Origin: WLMZ01 sp031410915
GTDB lineage: Bacteria > Actinomycetota > Acidimicrobiia > Acidimicrobiales > Ilumatobacteraceae
Length of the DNA stretch: 23,547 bases
Assembly: GCA_031410915.1 (NCBI GenBank)
Contig: JANNZY010000141.1
Span: forward strand, 1 to 23,547
Direction: 5' to 3'
Both the position numbers and the translations under genes were made by a program. The notes under the pieces were generated by a model, which was given only the letters and a program-made list of their open reading frames with translations, had not been told where the DNA came from and made no database searches. The number at the start of each line of letters is the position of its first letter. Positions within the stretch are counted from its first letter, which is position 1. Positions 6,747 to 13,679 of this stretch are shown here, piece by piece.

Positions 6747-7822
6747 TCCGAAAACGCTACCTGCGCGAATCGCACGGACAGCCCGCCGTTGCTGGTGGCC
6801 AGCGTCTCGGTGAACTCGCGACCGAACGACGGCAGCGACGATGCCGGCGCGATCACGGCCAGCTTGTCTGCCTTTCCGAGCGCGGCGTACAGCGACCGCA
6901 GGTCGGCGGCCTTCAGCCGCTCGCCGTAGGGCGGGTTGGTGACGACGGCGGCACCCGGCGCGACGCGCGTCGCGTCGGCGACCGTGAACTCGATGTCGCC
7001 GTCCACTCCGGCGCGTACCGCGTTGTCCAACGCGACGCGAACAACGTCGGCGGACACGTCGCTGGCTGCGATCTTGCGCTTCAGCGGCGGGCGGATGTCG
7101 GCATCGGCGGCGCGACGCAGCTTCGCGTTCTGTTCGGCGTCGACCGGCAGCCAGCGTTCGAATGCGAAGTCGCGCCCGGCCCCGGCAGGGATGCGACGGG
7201 CGATCTGCGCGGCCTCGATCGCGATCGTGCCGGCACCGCAGCACGGGTCGGTGAGCGCGGCGCGGTGCGCCGTGGCGCCACTCCACTGCAGCAACGCGGC
7301 TGCCAGCGTCTCGCGCATCGGCGCAGCACCCGCCTCGGTGCGCCAGCCACGACGGAACAGTGGCTCGCCGGTCGCGTCGAGGCTGACGGTGGCCACATTG
7401 CGGCTGATGCGCACGTGCAGGGTGTGCACCCCACCCTCGTAGGCCAGCTCCGGGTCGTAGGCGCGGCGCACGATCTCGCGCACGCGCTCGGCGACCGCGT
7501 CGGTGTGGGTGAGCCTCGAGCCCGACGTCGCAACATTGATGTCGACGGCCGAGTGACGTGGCAACCACTCGTGCAGCGGGATGTCGCGCATGCCCTCCTT
7601 GAGATCGCCGAAGCCCGACGCCTCGAAACGGCCGAGGCGAACGAGCACCCGGGTTGCGGTGCGCACGTGGAGGTGGGCAAGCATCAGCTGCGACCATGTG
7701 ATCGAACACGTCAAACCGCCGACACCAAGGTCGACGACCTTCATGTCCAGCCGAGCCATCTCCTTCGCAGTGACGGCCTCCAGCCCGGGTGCGGTCACGA
7801 CATACGCCTGCAGCCGGCTCAT
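6743..7822 (-). CDS. THUMP-domain RNA methyltransferase (RlmL/Trm14-like)
   Basis: Probable SAM-dependent N2-guanine methyltransferase acting on rRNA or tRNA, 359 residues. An N-terminal ferredoxin-like and THUMP region (about 1-150) should bind RNA. The Rossmann domain carries DPCCGAGTIAIEAA (192-205, the SAM site of the RlmL/UPF0020 family) and the catalytic NPPYGERL (296-303). The protein is about half the length of E. coli RlmL because the second (RlmK) methyltransferase is absent, as in most single-domain relatives. I chose ATG 7822 (MSRLQAYVVTAPGLEAVTAKE) because a GAGGG site lies about 8 bases upstream and the family starts here. The frame continues upstream without similarity. It follows tsaD after a 94-bp gap containing a small CGTCGT/ACGACG hairpin and overlaps dus by 4 bp. 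Whether the target is rRNA (m2G) or tRNA cannot be told from sequence. Confidence 0.88.
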   Translation of the reverse strand: MSRLQAYVVTAPGLEAVTAKEMARLDMKVVDLGVGGLTCSITWSQLMLAHLHVRTATRVLVRLGRFEASGFGDLKEGMRDIPLHEWLPRHSAVDINVATSGSRLTHTDAVAERVREIVRRAYDPELAYEGGVHTLHVRISRNVATVSLDATGEPLFRRGWRTEAGAAPMRETLAAALLQWSGATAHRAALTDPCCGAGTIAIEAAQIARRIPAGAGRDFAFERWLPVDAEQNAKLRRAADADIRPPLKRKIAASDVSADVVRVALDNAVRAGVDGDIEFTVADATRVAPGAAVVTNPPYGERLKAADLRSLYAALGKADKLAVIAPASSLPSFGREFTETLATSNGGLSVRFAQVAFSE

Positions 7823-7916
7823 CGATGCGCCCTCACGGTCGTCGTGCAACGACGCGCCGCCGGTGTGGAGCCACGAGCGCTTCGCCAGCTGCTGGAGGCT
7901 CGCTCGCTCCGCCCGC

Positions 7917-8939
7917 TCACGCGCACACCAACGGCAGACGTAGGCCGGGCATCGCGCCAGCATCGAGCGACGTCGGGCCGTCACTCGCCAGGCGGTGCCA
8001 TCCAGCGGCGGCGATCATCGCCGCGTTGTCGGTGCACATCGCCCGGCTCGGCACGAACGCTCGCAGACCGTCCTCGGCGCAGGCCGTCTCCCACCGCTCG
8101 CGCAGTACCGAGTTGGCGGCCACACCTCCGCCGAGCGCGAGTCCCTTCGCACCGACCTCGCGGGCTGCGCGGCGGGCCTTGGTGACGAGCGTGTCCACGA
8201 CTGCCTCCTGGAACGACGCGGCGACGTCGGCGGTGTCGACGGAGGGATGCTTGCGGACGTGGTTCATCACCGCAGTCTTCAACCCGCTGAAGCTGAAGTC
8301 GAGCGAGTCGGGAATCGCCCGCGGGAACGCGATCGCGTTCGGGTCCCCCTGCCTCGCTTCGCGATCGATGGCCGGTCCACCCGGGTAGCCGAGGCCCAGG
8401 AACCGGGCGACCTTGTCGAAAGCCTCGCCGGCTGCGTCGTCGATGGTCTCGCCGATCAACCGGTACTGGCCGTGGTCGCGCATCTCGACGAGCAGCGTGT
8501 GCCCGCCGGACACGAGCAGCACCACCATCGGCATCCCCAGCGACGGGTCTTCGAGCATTCCTGCGTAGAGGTGCGCCTCGAGGTGGTTGACACCCACGAA
8601 CGGCACATCCCACACCAGCGCCAACGCCTTCGCCGCGGCCACGCCGACGAGCAGCGCGCCGATCAGGCCCGGTCCGACCGTCGCCGCAACGGCATCGATG
8701 CGAGTGTCAGCGACGCCGGCTTCGTCGATTGCCTGCGCGATGACGGGCGCGATCAACTCGACGTGGGCGCGGCTGGCGATCTCAGGCACCACGCCACCGA
8801 ACGGCACGTGCTGCTCGATGGACGTACTGATCACACTGCTCAACACATCGCTGCCACCCATCACCACCGCAGCCGCGGTCTCGTCACAGCTCGTCTCGAT
8901 GCCGAGCACGACCGTCGATTCGTCCACGCGCGTCCTCAC
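7917..8939 (-). CDS. tsaD: TsaD, tRNA N6-threonylcarbamoyladenosine transferase subunit
   Basis: Catalytic subunit that transfers the threonylcarbamoyl group to A37 of ANN-decoding tRNAs (t6A), working with TsaB and TsaE. The product is 340 residues. Visible motifs are the ASKHA start VLGIETSCDETAAAVV (about 11-26), the metal-binding HLEAH (H119, H123), SGGHTLLVE (about 139-147), FSFSGLKTA and the GGGVAANSVLRER nucleotide loop. The GTG at 8939 overlaps the rimI stop as GTGA and is the chosen start; a second in-frame GTG four codons later is possible. With tsaE and tsaB just upstream in the same operon, all three dedicated subunits are present. The TsaC/Sua5 partner, which makes the threonylcarbamoyl adenylate, is not in this window. 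Confidence 0.97.
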   Translation of the reverse strand: MRTRVDESTVVLGIETSCDETAAAVVMGGSDVLSSVISTSIEQHVPFGGVVPEIASRAHVELIAPVIAQAIDEAGVADTRIDAVAATVGPGLIGALLVGVAAAKALALVWDVPFVGVNHLEAHLYAGMLEDPSLGMPMVVLLVSGGHTLLVEMRDHGQYRLIGETIDDAAGEAFDKVARFLGLGYPGGPAIDREARQGDPNAIAFPRAIPDSLDFSFSGLKTAVMNHVRKHPSVDTADVAASFQEAVVDTLVTKARRAAREVGAKGLALGGGVAANSVLRERWETACAEDGLRAFVPSRAMCTDNAAMIAAAGWHRLASDGPTSLDAGAMPGLRLPLVCA

Positions 8940-9496
8940 CGACGTGACCCTCGCGGCTTGGTCTCCGGGCTGAGCGCCCGGAGCATGTTGGCGTAGTCGT
9001 CGGAGTCGATGTTGTGACACCACATGACGATCGCGTCCTCCACGTTCTCGTAGTACCGCTGGCGGATTCCGGCGGCTTCGAAGCCGAAGAGGCGATACAA
9101 GCTCTGCGCGGCGATGTTGGAGATGCGCACTTCCAGCGTCAGGCCAACGCAGTGACGGTAGCGCGCCTCCCACGCCATCTCCGCGAGCAACCGGCGGCCG
9201 ATGCCCTCGCGCTGGCGCACCGGGTCGGCGGCGATGTTCGTGATGTGTGCTTCGTCGGCCACGATCATCATCCCGCCGTAGCCGACCAGCAGGCCGTCGC
9301 GGTGGGCGCAGAGGTAGTAACGGTGGCCCTGGCGAGCCATCTCGATCTCGTTCGCGAACACGTTGACCGACCACGGCTGCGGATACACCTGGCGCTCGAT
9401 GACCTGGATCGCGGTCAGATCACGACGGCGCATCGGCTCGATCACCAGACCGCGCTCGGGTGGCATGCGATTCAGTAACCGCGAGAGCACACTCAT
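8936..9496 (-). CDS. rimI: RimI-like GNAT N-acetyltransferase
   Basis: GNAT-fold acetyltransferase, 186 residues. Family members acetylate the N-terminal amine of ribosomal protein S18 and other proteins. The acetyl-CoA loop is seen as RQREGIGRRLL (about 94-104), after the strand AHITNIAADP. It is followed by LEVRISNIAAQSLYRLFGFEAAGIRQRYYENVEDAIVMW, very typical of RimI (NxxAxxLYxxxGF and the Y/E-D-A segment). It has about 15 extra residues at the N-terminus and a basic C-terminal tail. It starts at ATG 9496, overlapping the tsaB stop as ATGA. A position between tsaB and tsaD is a widespread actinobacterial arrangement. The actual substrate in this organism is unproven. Confidence 0.92.
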   Translation of the reverse strand: MSVLSRLLNRMPPERGLVIEPMRRRDLTAIQVIERQVYPQPWSVNVFANEIEMARQGHRYYLCAHRDGLLVGYGGMMIVADEAHITNIAADPVRQREGIGRRLLAEMAWEARYRHCVGLTLEVRISNIAAQSLYRLFGFEAAGIRQRYYENVEDAIVMWCHNIDSDDYANMLRALSPETKPRGSRR

Positions 9497-10164
9497 CGCG
9501 ACGACCAGTTGATCTGCGCATCGGGCGCGCGCAGATACATCGGCTGCACGTCCTCGCTGGAGTCGATGCGCAACGCCTTGGCCCGGGCCAGTTGCACGAG
9601 CGCGACCGCCGACGGATGGGCCAGCTCGACGACTTCGATGCCCGGGTCGAGATCGTCACGGTAGCGCCATGCGCCGTCACCGATGGCGAGCACGTCCTGA
9701 CCTCGCGCCATCACGTCGGCGTTGAAGTCGTCGATCGAACCAACCGCGGGTTCGGCAACGCGTTGAAAACCGTCCGGCGACACCTTGTACAGCGCGTAGA
9801 AGACCTCGCCCTTGCGTGCGTCGATCACGCTCGCGATCACCTTCGTCGCGTGTCGATGCGGGTAGGCCAGCAGATCGAGCGAGGAGACGCCGACGACGGG
9901 AACCTGCAGCGCCTGGGCCATCGTCTTCGCCGAAGCGATGCCGACCCGCATGCCGGTGAACAGACCGGGCCCGATGTCCACACCGATCGCGCCGATCTGG
10001 CCGAGCTCGATGCGCAGGTGTCGGCAGAGGAAGTCGATGGCAGGTGTCAACGTCTCGGCGTGGCGCCGGCCCTGCACGACTTCGACCTGGCCGAGCACGC
10101 CGTCGTCGCCGGCGATGGCCACGCCGACGACCTGGGTCGCGGTCTCGATGCCGAGCGTGATCAC
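9493..10164 (-). CDS. tsaB: TsaB, t6A biosynthesis scaffold protein
   Basis: ASKHA-fold partner of TsaD that is needed for t6A tRNA modification but is not itself catalytic. The product is 223 residues, the normal size. It begins MITLGIETATQVVGVAIA and contains the family motif GPGLFTGMRVGIASAK (65-80), then VVGVSSLDLLAYP and DARKGEVFYALY. The GTG at 10164 overlaps the stop of tsaE as GTGA and begins exactly at the conserved first strand, so longer in-frame starts further upstream are not needed. Its C-terminus contains QPMYLRAPDAQINW, resembling the usual P-x-Y-x-R-P/A end. It lies between tsaE and rimI, all overlapping by 4 bp. Confidence 0.96.
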   Translation of the reverse strand: MITLGIETATQVVGVAIAGDDGVLGQVEVVQGRRHAETLTPAIDFLCRHLRIELGQIGAIGVDIGPGLFTGMRVGIASAKTMAQALQVPVVGVSSLDLLAYPHRHATKVIASVIDARKGEVFYALYKVSPDGFQRVAEPAVGSIDDFNADVMARGQDVLAIGDGAWRYRDDLDPGIEVVELAHPSAVALVQLARAKALRIDSSEDVQPMYLRAPDAQINWSSR

Positions 10165-10643
10165 GACATGACCCAGGCGGACAGCGCGGCTTCGAGCCGC
10201 TCCCATCGCGGTGCCCACCGCTTGTCGCTGGCGGTCAGTTCGATCTCGCGCTCGTCATCGGCGTCGGTGCTCTCGACACGCAGCTCGACGCGCAGGTGCG
10301 GCCCGAGATCGACGACATCACCCCACTCGACGAGCATGATCGCGTCGTCGTCGAGCAATTCGTCGAGCCCGAGATCGACGACCTCGGTCGTGTGGTCGAG
10401 GCGATAGAGGTCGACGTGATGCAGGGTCAGTCGACCTGTCTCGTACGTGTGGACCAGCGTGTACGTCGGTGACGTGACCGGCTCGTGCACGCCGAGCGAG
10501 CGAGCGAAGCCCTGCGCGAACGCTGTCTTGCCCGCACCCATCTGACCGGCGAGCACGATGAGATCGCCCGGGCGCGACAGTCCCGCGATCGCCGACGCAA
10601 TGGCACGCGTCTGGTCGGGTGAGTGGGACAGGACTTCGATCAT
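10161..10643 (-). CDS. tsaE: TsaE, t6A biosynthesis P-loop ATPase
   Basis: Small ATPase that resets the TsaB-TsaD complex during t6A synthesis. The product is 160 residues. It has a Walker A loop GQMGAGKT (33-40), the switch-like SPTYTLVHTY (about 58-67), HHVDLYRL with D78, and the family-specific VEWGD (105-109). The start at ATG 10643 forms ATGA with the alr stop and gives the expected N-terminus; upstream in-frame codons are inside alr and are ignored. The alr-tsaE-tsaB-rimI-tsaD order is well conserved among actinobacteria, which supports all five assignments. Confidence 0.96.
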   Translation of the reverse strand: MIEVLSHSPDQTRAIASAIAGLSRPGDLIVLAGQMGAGKTAFAQGFARSLGVHEPVTSPTYTLVHTYETGRLTLHHVDLYRLDHTTEVVDLGLDELLDDDAIMLVEWGDVVDLGPHLRVELRVESTDADDEREIELTASDKRWAPRWERLEAALSAWVMS

Positions 10644-11767
10644 GGTTCGGTGTGGCGGCGCTCGATGCGTCTGCTGATGCCACAGACGATCTCGTAGCCA
10701 ATTGTGCCAAGCCGCGCGGCCCACTCCTCCGCCGGCACCGCATCGCTGCCTGCCGAGCCGACCTGGCCGCCGATCAGCACGACCTCGTCACCGACTTCGA
10801 CGTCGTGATCGCCGCAATCGACCATCAGCGAGTCCATCGTCACGACGCCGACGATCGGCATCCGCCGCCCATGGATCAACACCTCGGCCCCACTTGCGTA
10901 GAGGCGGCGTGACACGCCGTCGGCGTACCCGATCGGCACCGTCGCGATCGTGGTCTCGACCTCGACCCGGTGGACGAGCCCGTAGCTGACGCCCTCTCCC
11001 GGCGGGACACGCTTCACGAAGCTGACCCGGGCGCGCAATGACAGTGCCGGACGCAGCCCGCCGCAGAGGTCGCTGACCTCGGGGCCGGGCTCGATGCCGT
11101 ACATCGCGATGCCGAGACGGACCAGGTCGTGGCGCGCCGCGGGCAGGGCCAGCGCTGCGGCCGAGTTCGCCGCGTGCACCAACGGCGACACACCCGCGGC
11201 GACGACGGCGTCGAGCACTTGGTCGAAGCGGCGCAACTGCAACTCGTTGTCCGCCGCGTCCGGCGAGTCGGCCTTGGCGAGATGGGTGAACACGCCGGCC
11301 AGGCGCAGCTCCGGCCGGGCCATCACGTCGGCAATCAACGCCGGCGCCTCGCTCGGCGCGGCACCGACGCGGTGCATGCCCGTGTCGAACTTGAGGTGGA
11401 CCGGTGTCGCGATGCCACCGGCACGAGCAACTGCCGCCGCGAACGACTCGATTCCCCCCGCGCTGTAGAGCGTCGGGGTGAGTGATGCGGCCACCAGCGC
11501 GTCGGCCTGCTCGGCCGGCTGCTCGCTCAGCACCAGGATCGGTGCGCCGATGCCGGCGGCGCGCAGCTCGAGGCCCTCTTGCACGAGCGCGACACAGAGT
11601 CCGGTGGCCCCGGCTGCAAGCGCGGTCCTGGTGACCGGAATGACTCCGTGGCCGTAGCCGTTGGCCTTGACCACAGCCCACACCTCGGCCGGGGCGACCA
11701 GTGCGGCGACCGTTTCGACGTTGTGCCGGATCGCGCCGAGGTCGACCTCGGCCCACGCCCACCTCAC
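10640..11767 (-). CDS. alr: Alanine racemase, PLP-dependent
   Basis: Interconverts L- and D-alanine, supplying D-Ala for peptidoglycan. The product is 375 residues, the full family length. The PLP-binding lysine is K34 in AVVKANGYGHG. The opposite catalytic tyrosine is Y281 in PIGYADGVSRRL. Other landmarks are HLKFDTGMHRVG (about 124-135), GVFTHLAKAD (about 158-167), RLGIAMYGIEP (about 217-227) and VGVVTMDSLMVD. The GTG start (MRWAWAEVDLGAIRHN) overlaps the nnr stop as GTGA. No sign of truncation. Cotranscription with the t6A genes is common in actinobacteria and probably reflects shared expression rather than shared chemistry. Confidence 0.97.
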   Translation of the reverse strand: MRWAWAEVDLGAIRHNVETVAALVAPAEVWAVVKANGYGHGVIPVTRTALAAGATGLCVALVQEGLELRAAGIGAPILVLSEQPAEQADALVAASLTPTLYSAGGIESFAAAVARAGGIATPVHLKFDTGMHRVGAAPSEAPALIADVMARPELRLAGVFTHLAKADSPDAADNELQLRRFDQVLDAVVAAGVSPLVHAANSAAALALPAARHDLVRLGIAMYGIEPGPEVSDLCGGLRPALSLRARVSFVKRVPPGEGVSYGLVHRVEVETTIATVPIGYADGVSRRLYASGAEVLIHGRRMPIVGVVTMDSLMVDCGDHDVEVGDEVVLIGGQVGSAGSDAVPAEEWAARLGTIGYEIVCGISRRIERRHTEP

Positions 11768-13125
11768 TGCAACGTGTCCAGGACCTTCGGGATCAGCGGC
11801 AGGAGATCGCTCGCAATCATCCCCCGTCGCGGCCCGAGGCGGGCCGCCCGACCATGGATCCAGGATCCGGTCGCTGCCGCCTCGAACGGCGCGAGTCCTT
11901 GCGCGATCAGCGCGCCGATGATGCCCGCCAGAACGTCGCCGGTGCCGGCCGTGGCCAAGCGGTCGTCGCCCGTCATCGTGACCAGCACGCGTCCACCGGG
12001 GTGGGCGATGACCGACGCCGGGCCCTTCAGCAACAGCACCACACCGAGCCGCGCCGCAAGCTCTCGTGCCGCGCCGATGCGGTCGGCACCCGGCTTGGTG
12101 CCGGCCAGCAGTGCGAACTCGCCGTCGTGCGGCGTCAGCACCGTGGCCGCACGGCGATCGCGCAGGATCGGGACCACGCCGTCATTGCTCCACGCGAGCG
12201 CGAACAGTCCGTCACCGTCGACGACCGTCGGGATCGGCGACTGACGGAGCACATCGCGGATCGAGACGACTGTCGAATCGTCACGCCCGAGGCCGGGTCC
12301 GATGACGAGCGACTGGAAGCGGTCCAGGCTGCCGAGCACGTCCGGGCCCCAGGCCCGCTTCGGCACGGAACGTTGCACGTATTCGTGCACACCGTCGACG
12401 GCAGCACCGGGGACGGACAGGTGCACCATCCCTGCGCCGGCCCGCTGCGCGGCGCGGCTCGTCAGGTCGGCAGCGCCAACCATGCCCTGGCTACCGGCCA
12501 CAACGCGCACCGCGGCCCGCCACTTGTGCGTGTCCGCAGCGCGCGGTTGCCACCACGCATCGACATCGTCCTGCTGCACGAGATGGGCGCGCACGCCCTC
12601 GCAGTCGAGGCCGATGTCGGCCACCTCCACGGTGCCGGCGAGGTGTGACCCGGGTGGGAACAGCAAGCCCGGCTTCAGCGCGGCGAGCGCGACCGTGTGG
12701 TCGGCGGCGATCACGCCGTTCTTCGACTGACCACTGAGGCCGTCGACTCCGGACGGGATGTCGACAGCGAGAACGGCCGCATTGCCGGGTCGCGGCCCGA
12801 TCCACGAGCCGTGGAAGCCGGTGCCGAACGCGGCGTCGATGACGAGGTCGCACAACGGCAGGTCGTGCGGTACGTCGAGCGCGTCGATGACTCGCACCTG
12901 CACGCCGCGGGCGGCCAGCTTGCGCGCCGCAACCCGCCCGTCGGCACCGTTGTTGCCCTTGCCGGCAATGACGACGACCCGCCGCCCGTACGCGCCACCG
13001 AGCATGCGCAGCGCCGCCCAGGCCACCGCCGAACCGGACCGCTCGATCAGCGTCTCGACCGGCGTGTGCGCTGCGGCCGCTGCGTCGATCGCCCGCATCT
13101 CGTCCGGCGTCACGATCGGCAGCAC
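11764..13125 (-). CDS. nnr: Bifunctional NAD(P)HX epimerase / ADP-dependent dehydratase
   Basis: Repairs hydrated NADH and NADPH, the damaged R/S-NAD(P)HX. The product is 453 residues in two fused domains. The N-terminal YjeF_N epimerase (about 1-200) shows GKGNNGADG (55-63), DAAFGTG (97-103) and VDIPSGVDG (121-129). The C-terminal ribokinase-like dehydratase (about 205-453) shows IGPGLG (275-280), DGDGL (303-307), LTPHDGEF (330-337), LLKGP (365-369) and the catalytic GTGDVLAG (394-401). I chose the GTG at 13125 because a -10-like TACGCT lies 6 bases upstream and the family N-terminus (TPDEMRAID) follows at once. Codons further upstream are in the repeat region. The gene begins the overlapping nnr-alr-tsaE-tsaB-rimI-tsaD series. 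The usual epimerase loop reads NNGGDG; here it is NNGADG. Confidence 0.95.
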   Translation of the reverse strand: MLPIVTPDEMRAIDAAAAAHTPVETLIERSGSAVAWAALRMLGGAYGRRVVVIAGKGNNGADGRVAARKLAARGVQVRVIDALDVPHDLPLCDLVIDAAFGTGFHGSWIGPRPGNAAVLAVDIPSGVDGLSGQSKNGVIAADHTVALAALKPGLLFPPGSHLAGTVEVADIGLDCEGVRAHLVQQDDVDAWWQPRAADTHKWRAAVRVVAGSQGMVGAADLTSRAAQRAGAGMVHLSVPGAAVDGVHEYVQRSVPKRAWGPDVLGSLDRFQSLVIGPGLGRDDSTVVSIRDVLRQSPIPTVVDGDGLFALAWSNDGVVPILRDRRAATVLTPHDGEFALLAGTKPGADRIGAARELAARLGVVLLLKGPASVIAHPGGRVLVTMTGDDRLATAGTGDVLAGIIGALIAQGLAPFEAAATGSWIHGRAARLGPRRGMIASDLLPLIPKVLDTLQ

Positions 13126-13131
13126 CCCGCC

Positions 13132-13137
13132 AGCGTA
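13132..13137 (-). promoter_or_regulatory. Possible -10 box of a leaderless nnr promoter
   Basis: On the minus strand TACGCT lies 6 bases before the GTG of nnr, the spacing expected if transcription begins at or near the start codon. There is no clear -35 and no good Shine-Dalgarno. The acpS terminator-like hairpin upstream implies that nnr needs its own promoter. Confidence 0.35.
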
Positions 13138-13169
13138 GCCACACCTGCAAAAACCCGATCCGTCGCACC

Positions 13170-13210
13170 GGCAGAAGGGGACAAGCAGATGCTCGGAACC
13201 TTCGGCCGAC
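13170..13210. repeat. Diverged dispersed copy of the 70-bp repeat (with a weaker neighbour at 13231-13283)
   Basis: GGCAGAA at 13170-13176 is followed by GCTCGGAACCTTCGGCCGAC at 13191-13210. This copies the two conserved blocks of the array at 1875-2275 in the same order and plus-strand orientation; the middle is diverged. A second GGCAGAA at 13231 starts a weaker unit that runs into the acpS terminator hairpin and ends with GTCGGCC and GTGA-like bases. The distance between the two GGCAGAA blocks is 61 bp. They sit in the 164-bp gap between acpS and nnr. Confidence 0.75.
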
Positions 13211-13250
13211 GCTGGCCGCTCGAACCCACCGGCAGAAGAAGCCGACCCAA

Positions 13251-13281
13251 ACCTCGACCCCGTCGGCCGATGGGTCGAGGT
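13251..13281 (-). terminator. Terminator-like hairpin after acpS
   Basis: ACCTCGACCC (13251-13260) and GGGTCGAGGT (13272-13281) form a perfect 10-bp stem with an 11-base loop, beginning 8 bp past the acpS stop. In the minus-strand direction only a short TTT follows, so it is a weak intrinsic terminator by E. coli rules but plausible for a high-GC actinobacterium. Confidence 0.6.
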
Positions 13282-13289
13282 GAGGCGGG

Positions 13290-13655
13290 TTACTCGGCGA
13301 TGACGTAGGCGATGGCGATCAGATCGCTGTGGGTGATCGACAGGTGCCAGCGGGCGACACCCGCCTCCGCCGCGAGCACGGCTGCCTGGCCGGCGAGCAC
13401 CAGCGACGGCGCGCCCGACGGCGCTCGGGTCACCCATGCGTCATGGAACGCGAACGCGCCGAGGCCGACGCCGAGCGCCTTCATCACGGCCTCGCGTGCG
13501 GCGAAGCGTGCCGCCAGTGACGGCACGGGATCGGCCTTGGGCGCGACGTAGGCAAGTTCCTCGGCGGTGAACAGCCGGTTGCGCATCGTCGGCGTCCGCT
13601 CCAGCGATCGGCGGAAGCGCTCGATCTCGACCGCGTCGACTCCGATCCCGATCAT
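13290..13655 (-). CDS. acpS: Holo-[acyl-carrier-protein] synthase
   Basis: Transfers the 4'-phosphopantetheine arm from CoA to acyl carrier protein, activating fatty-acid synthesis. The product is 121 residues, standard for the family. The Mg-binding residues are visible: D7 in GIGVDAVEIERF and E55 in FAAREAVMKAL, with K59. RLFTAEELAYV (28-38) and the C-terminal LSITHSDLIAIAYVIAE are also typical. The ATG at 13655 follows the glmS-like gene by 24 bp, so it is probably the last gene of the rplM-rpsI-glmM-glmS transcript, ending at the hairpin just beyond its stop. acpS followed by nnr and alr is a common bacterial order. Confidence 0.97.
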   Translation of the reverse strand: MIGIGVDAVEIERFRRSLERTPTMRNRLFTAEELAYVAPKADPVPSLAARFAAREAVMKALGVGLGAFAFHDAWVTRAPSGAPSLVLAGQAAVLAAEAGVARWHLSITHSDLIAIAYVIAE

Positions 13656-13679
13656 CGCCGGCGCGCCCTCACGTCGGGC

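Noticed and set aside
6747..7709. 702-residue version of the dihydrouridine synthase
   Set aside because: The upstream part is the methyltransferase gene read in another frame. The GTG at 6746 overlaps the methyltransferase stop and starts the recognisable Dus domain.
7836..7860. CGTCGT/ACGACG hairpin after tsaD as a terminator
   Set aside because: Only 6 bp with a 3-base loop and no T tract. It lies 18 bp before the methyltransferase start rather than near the tsaD stop, so an operon break is not supported.
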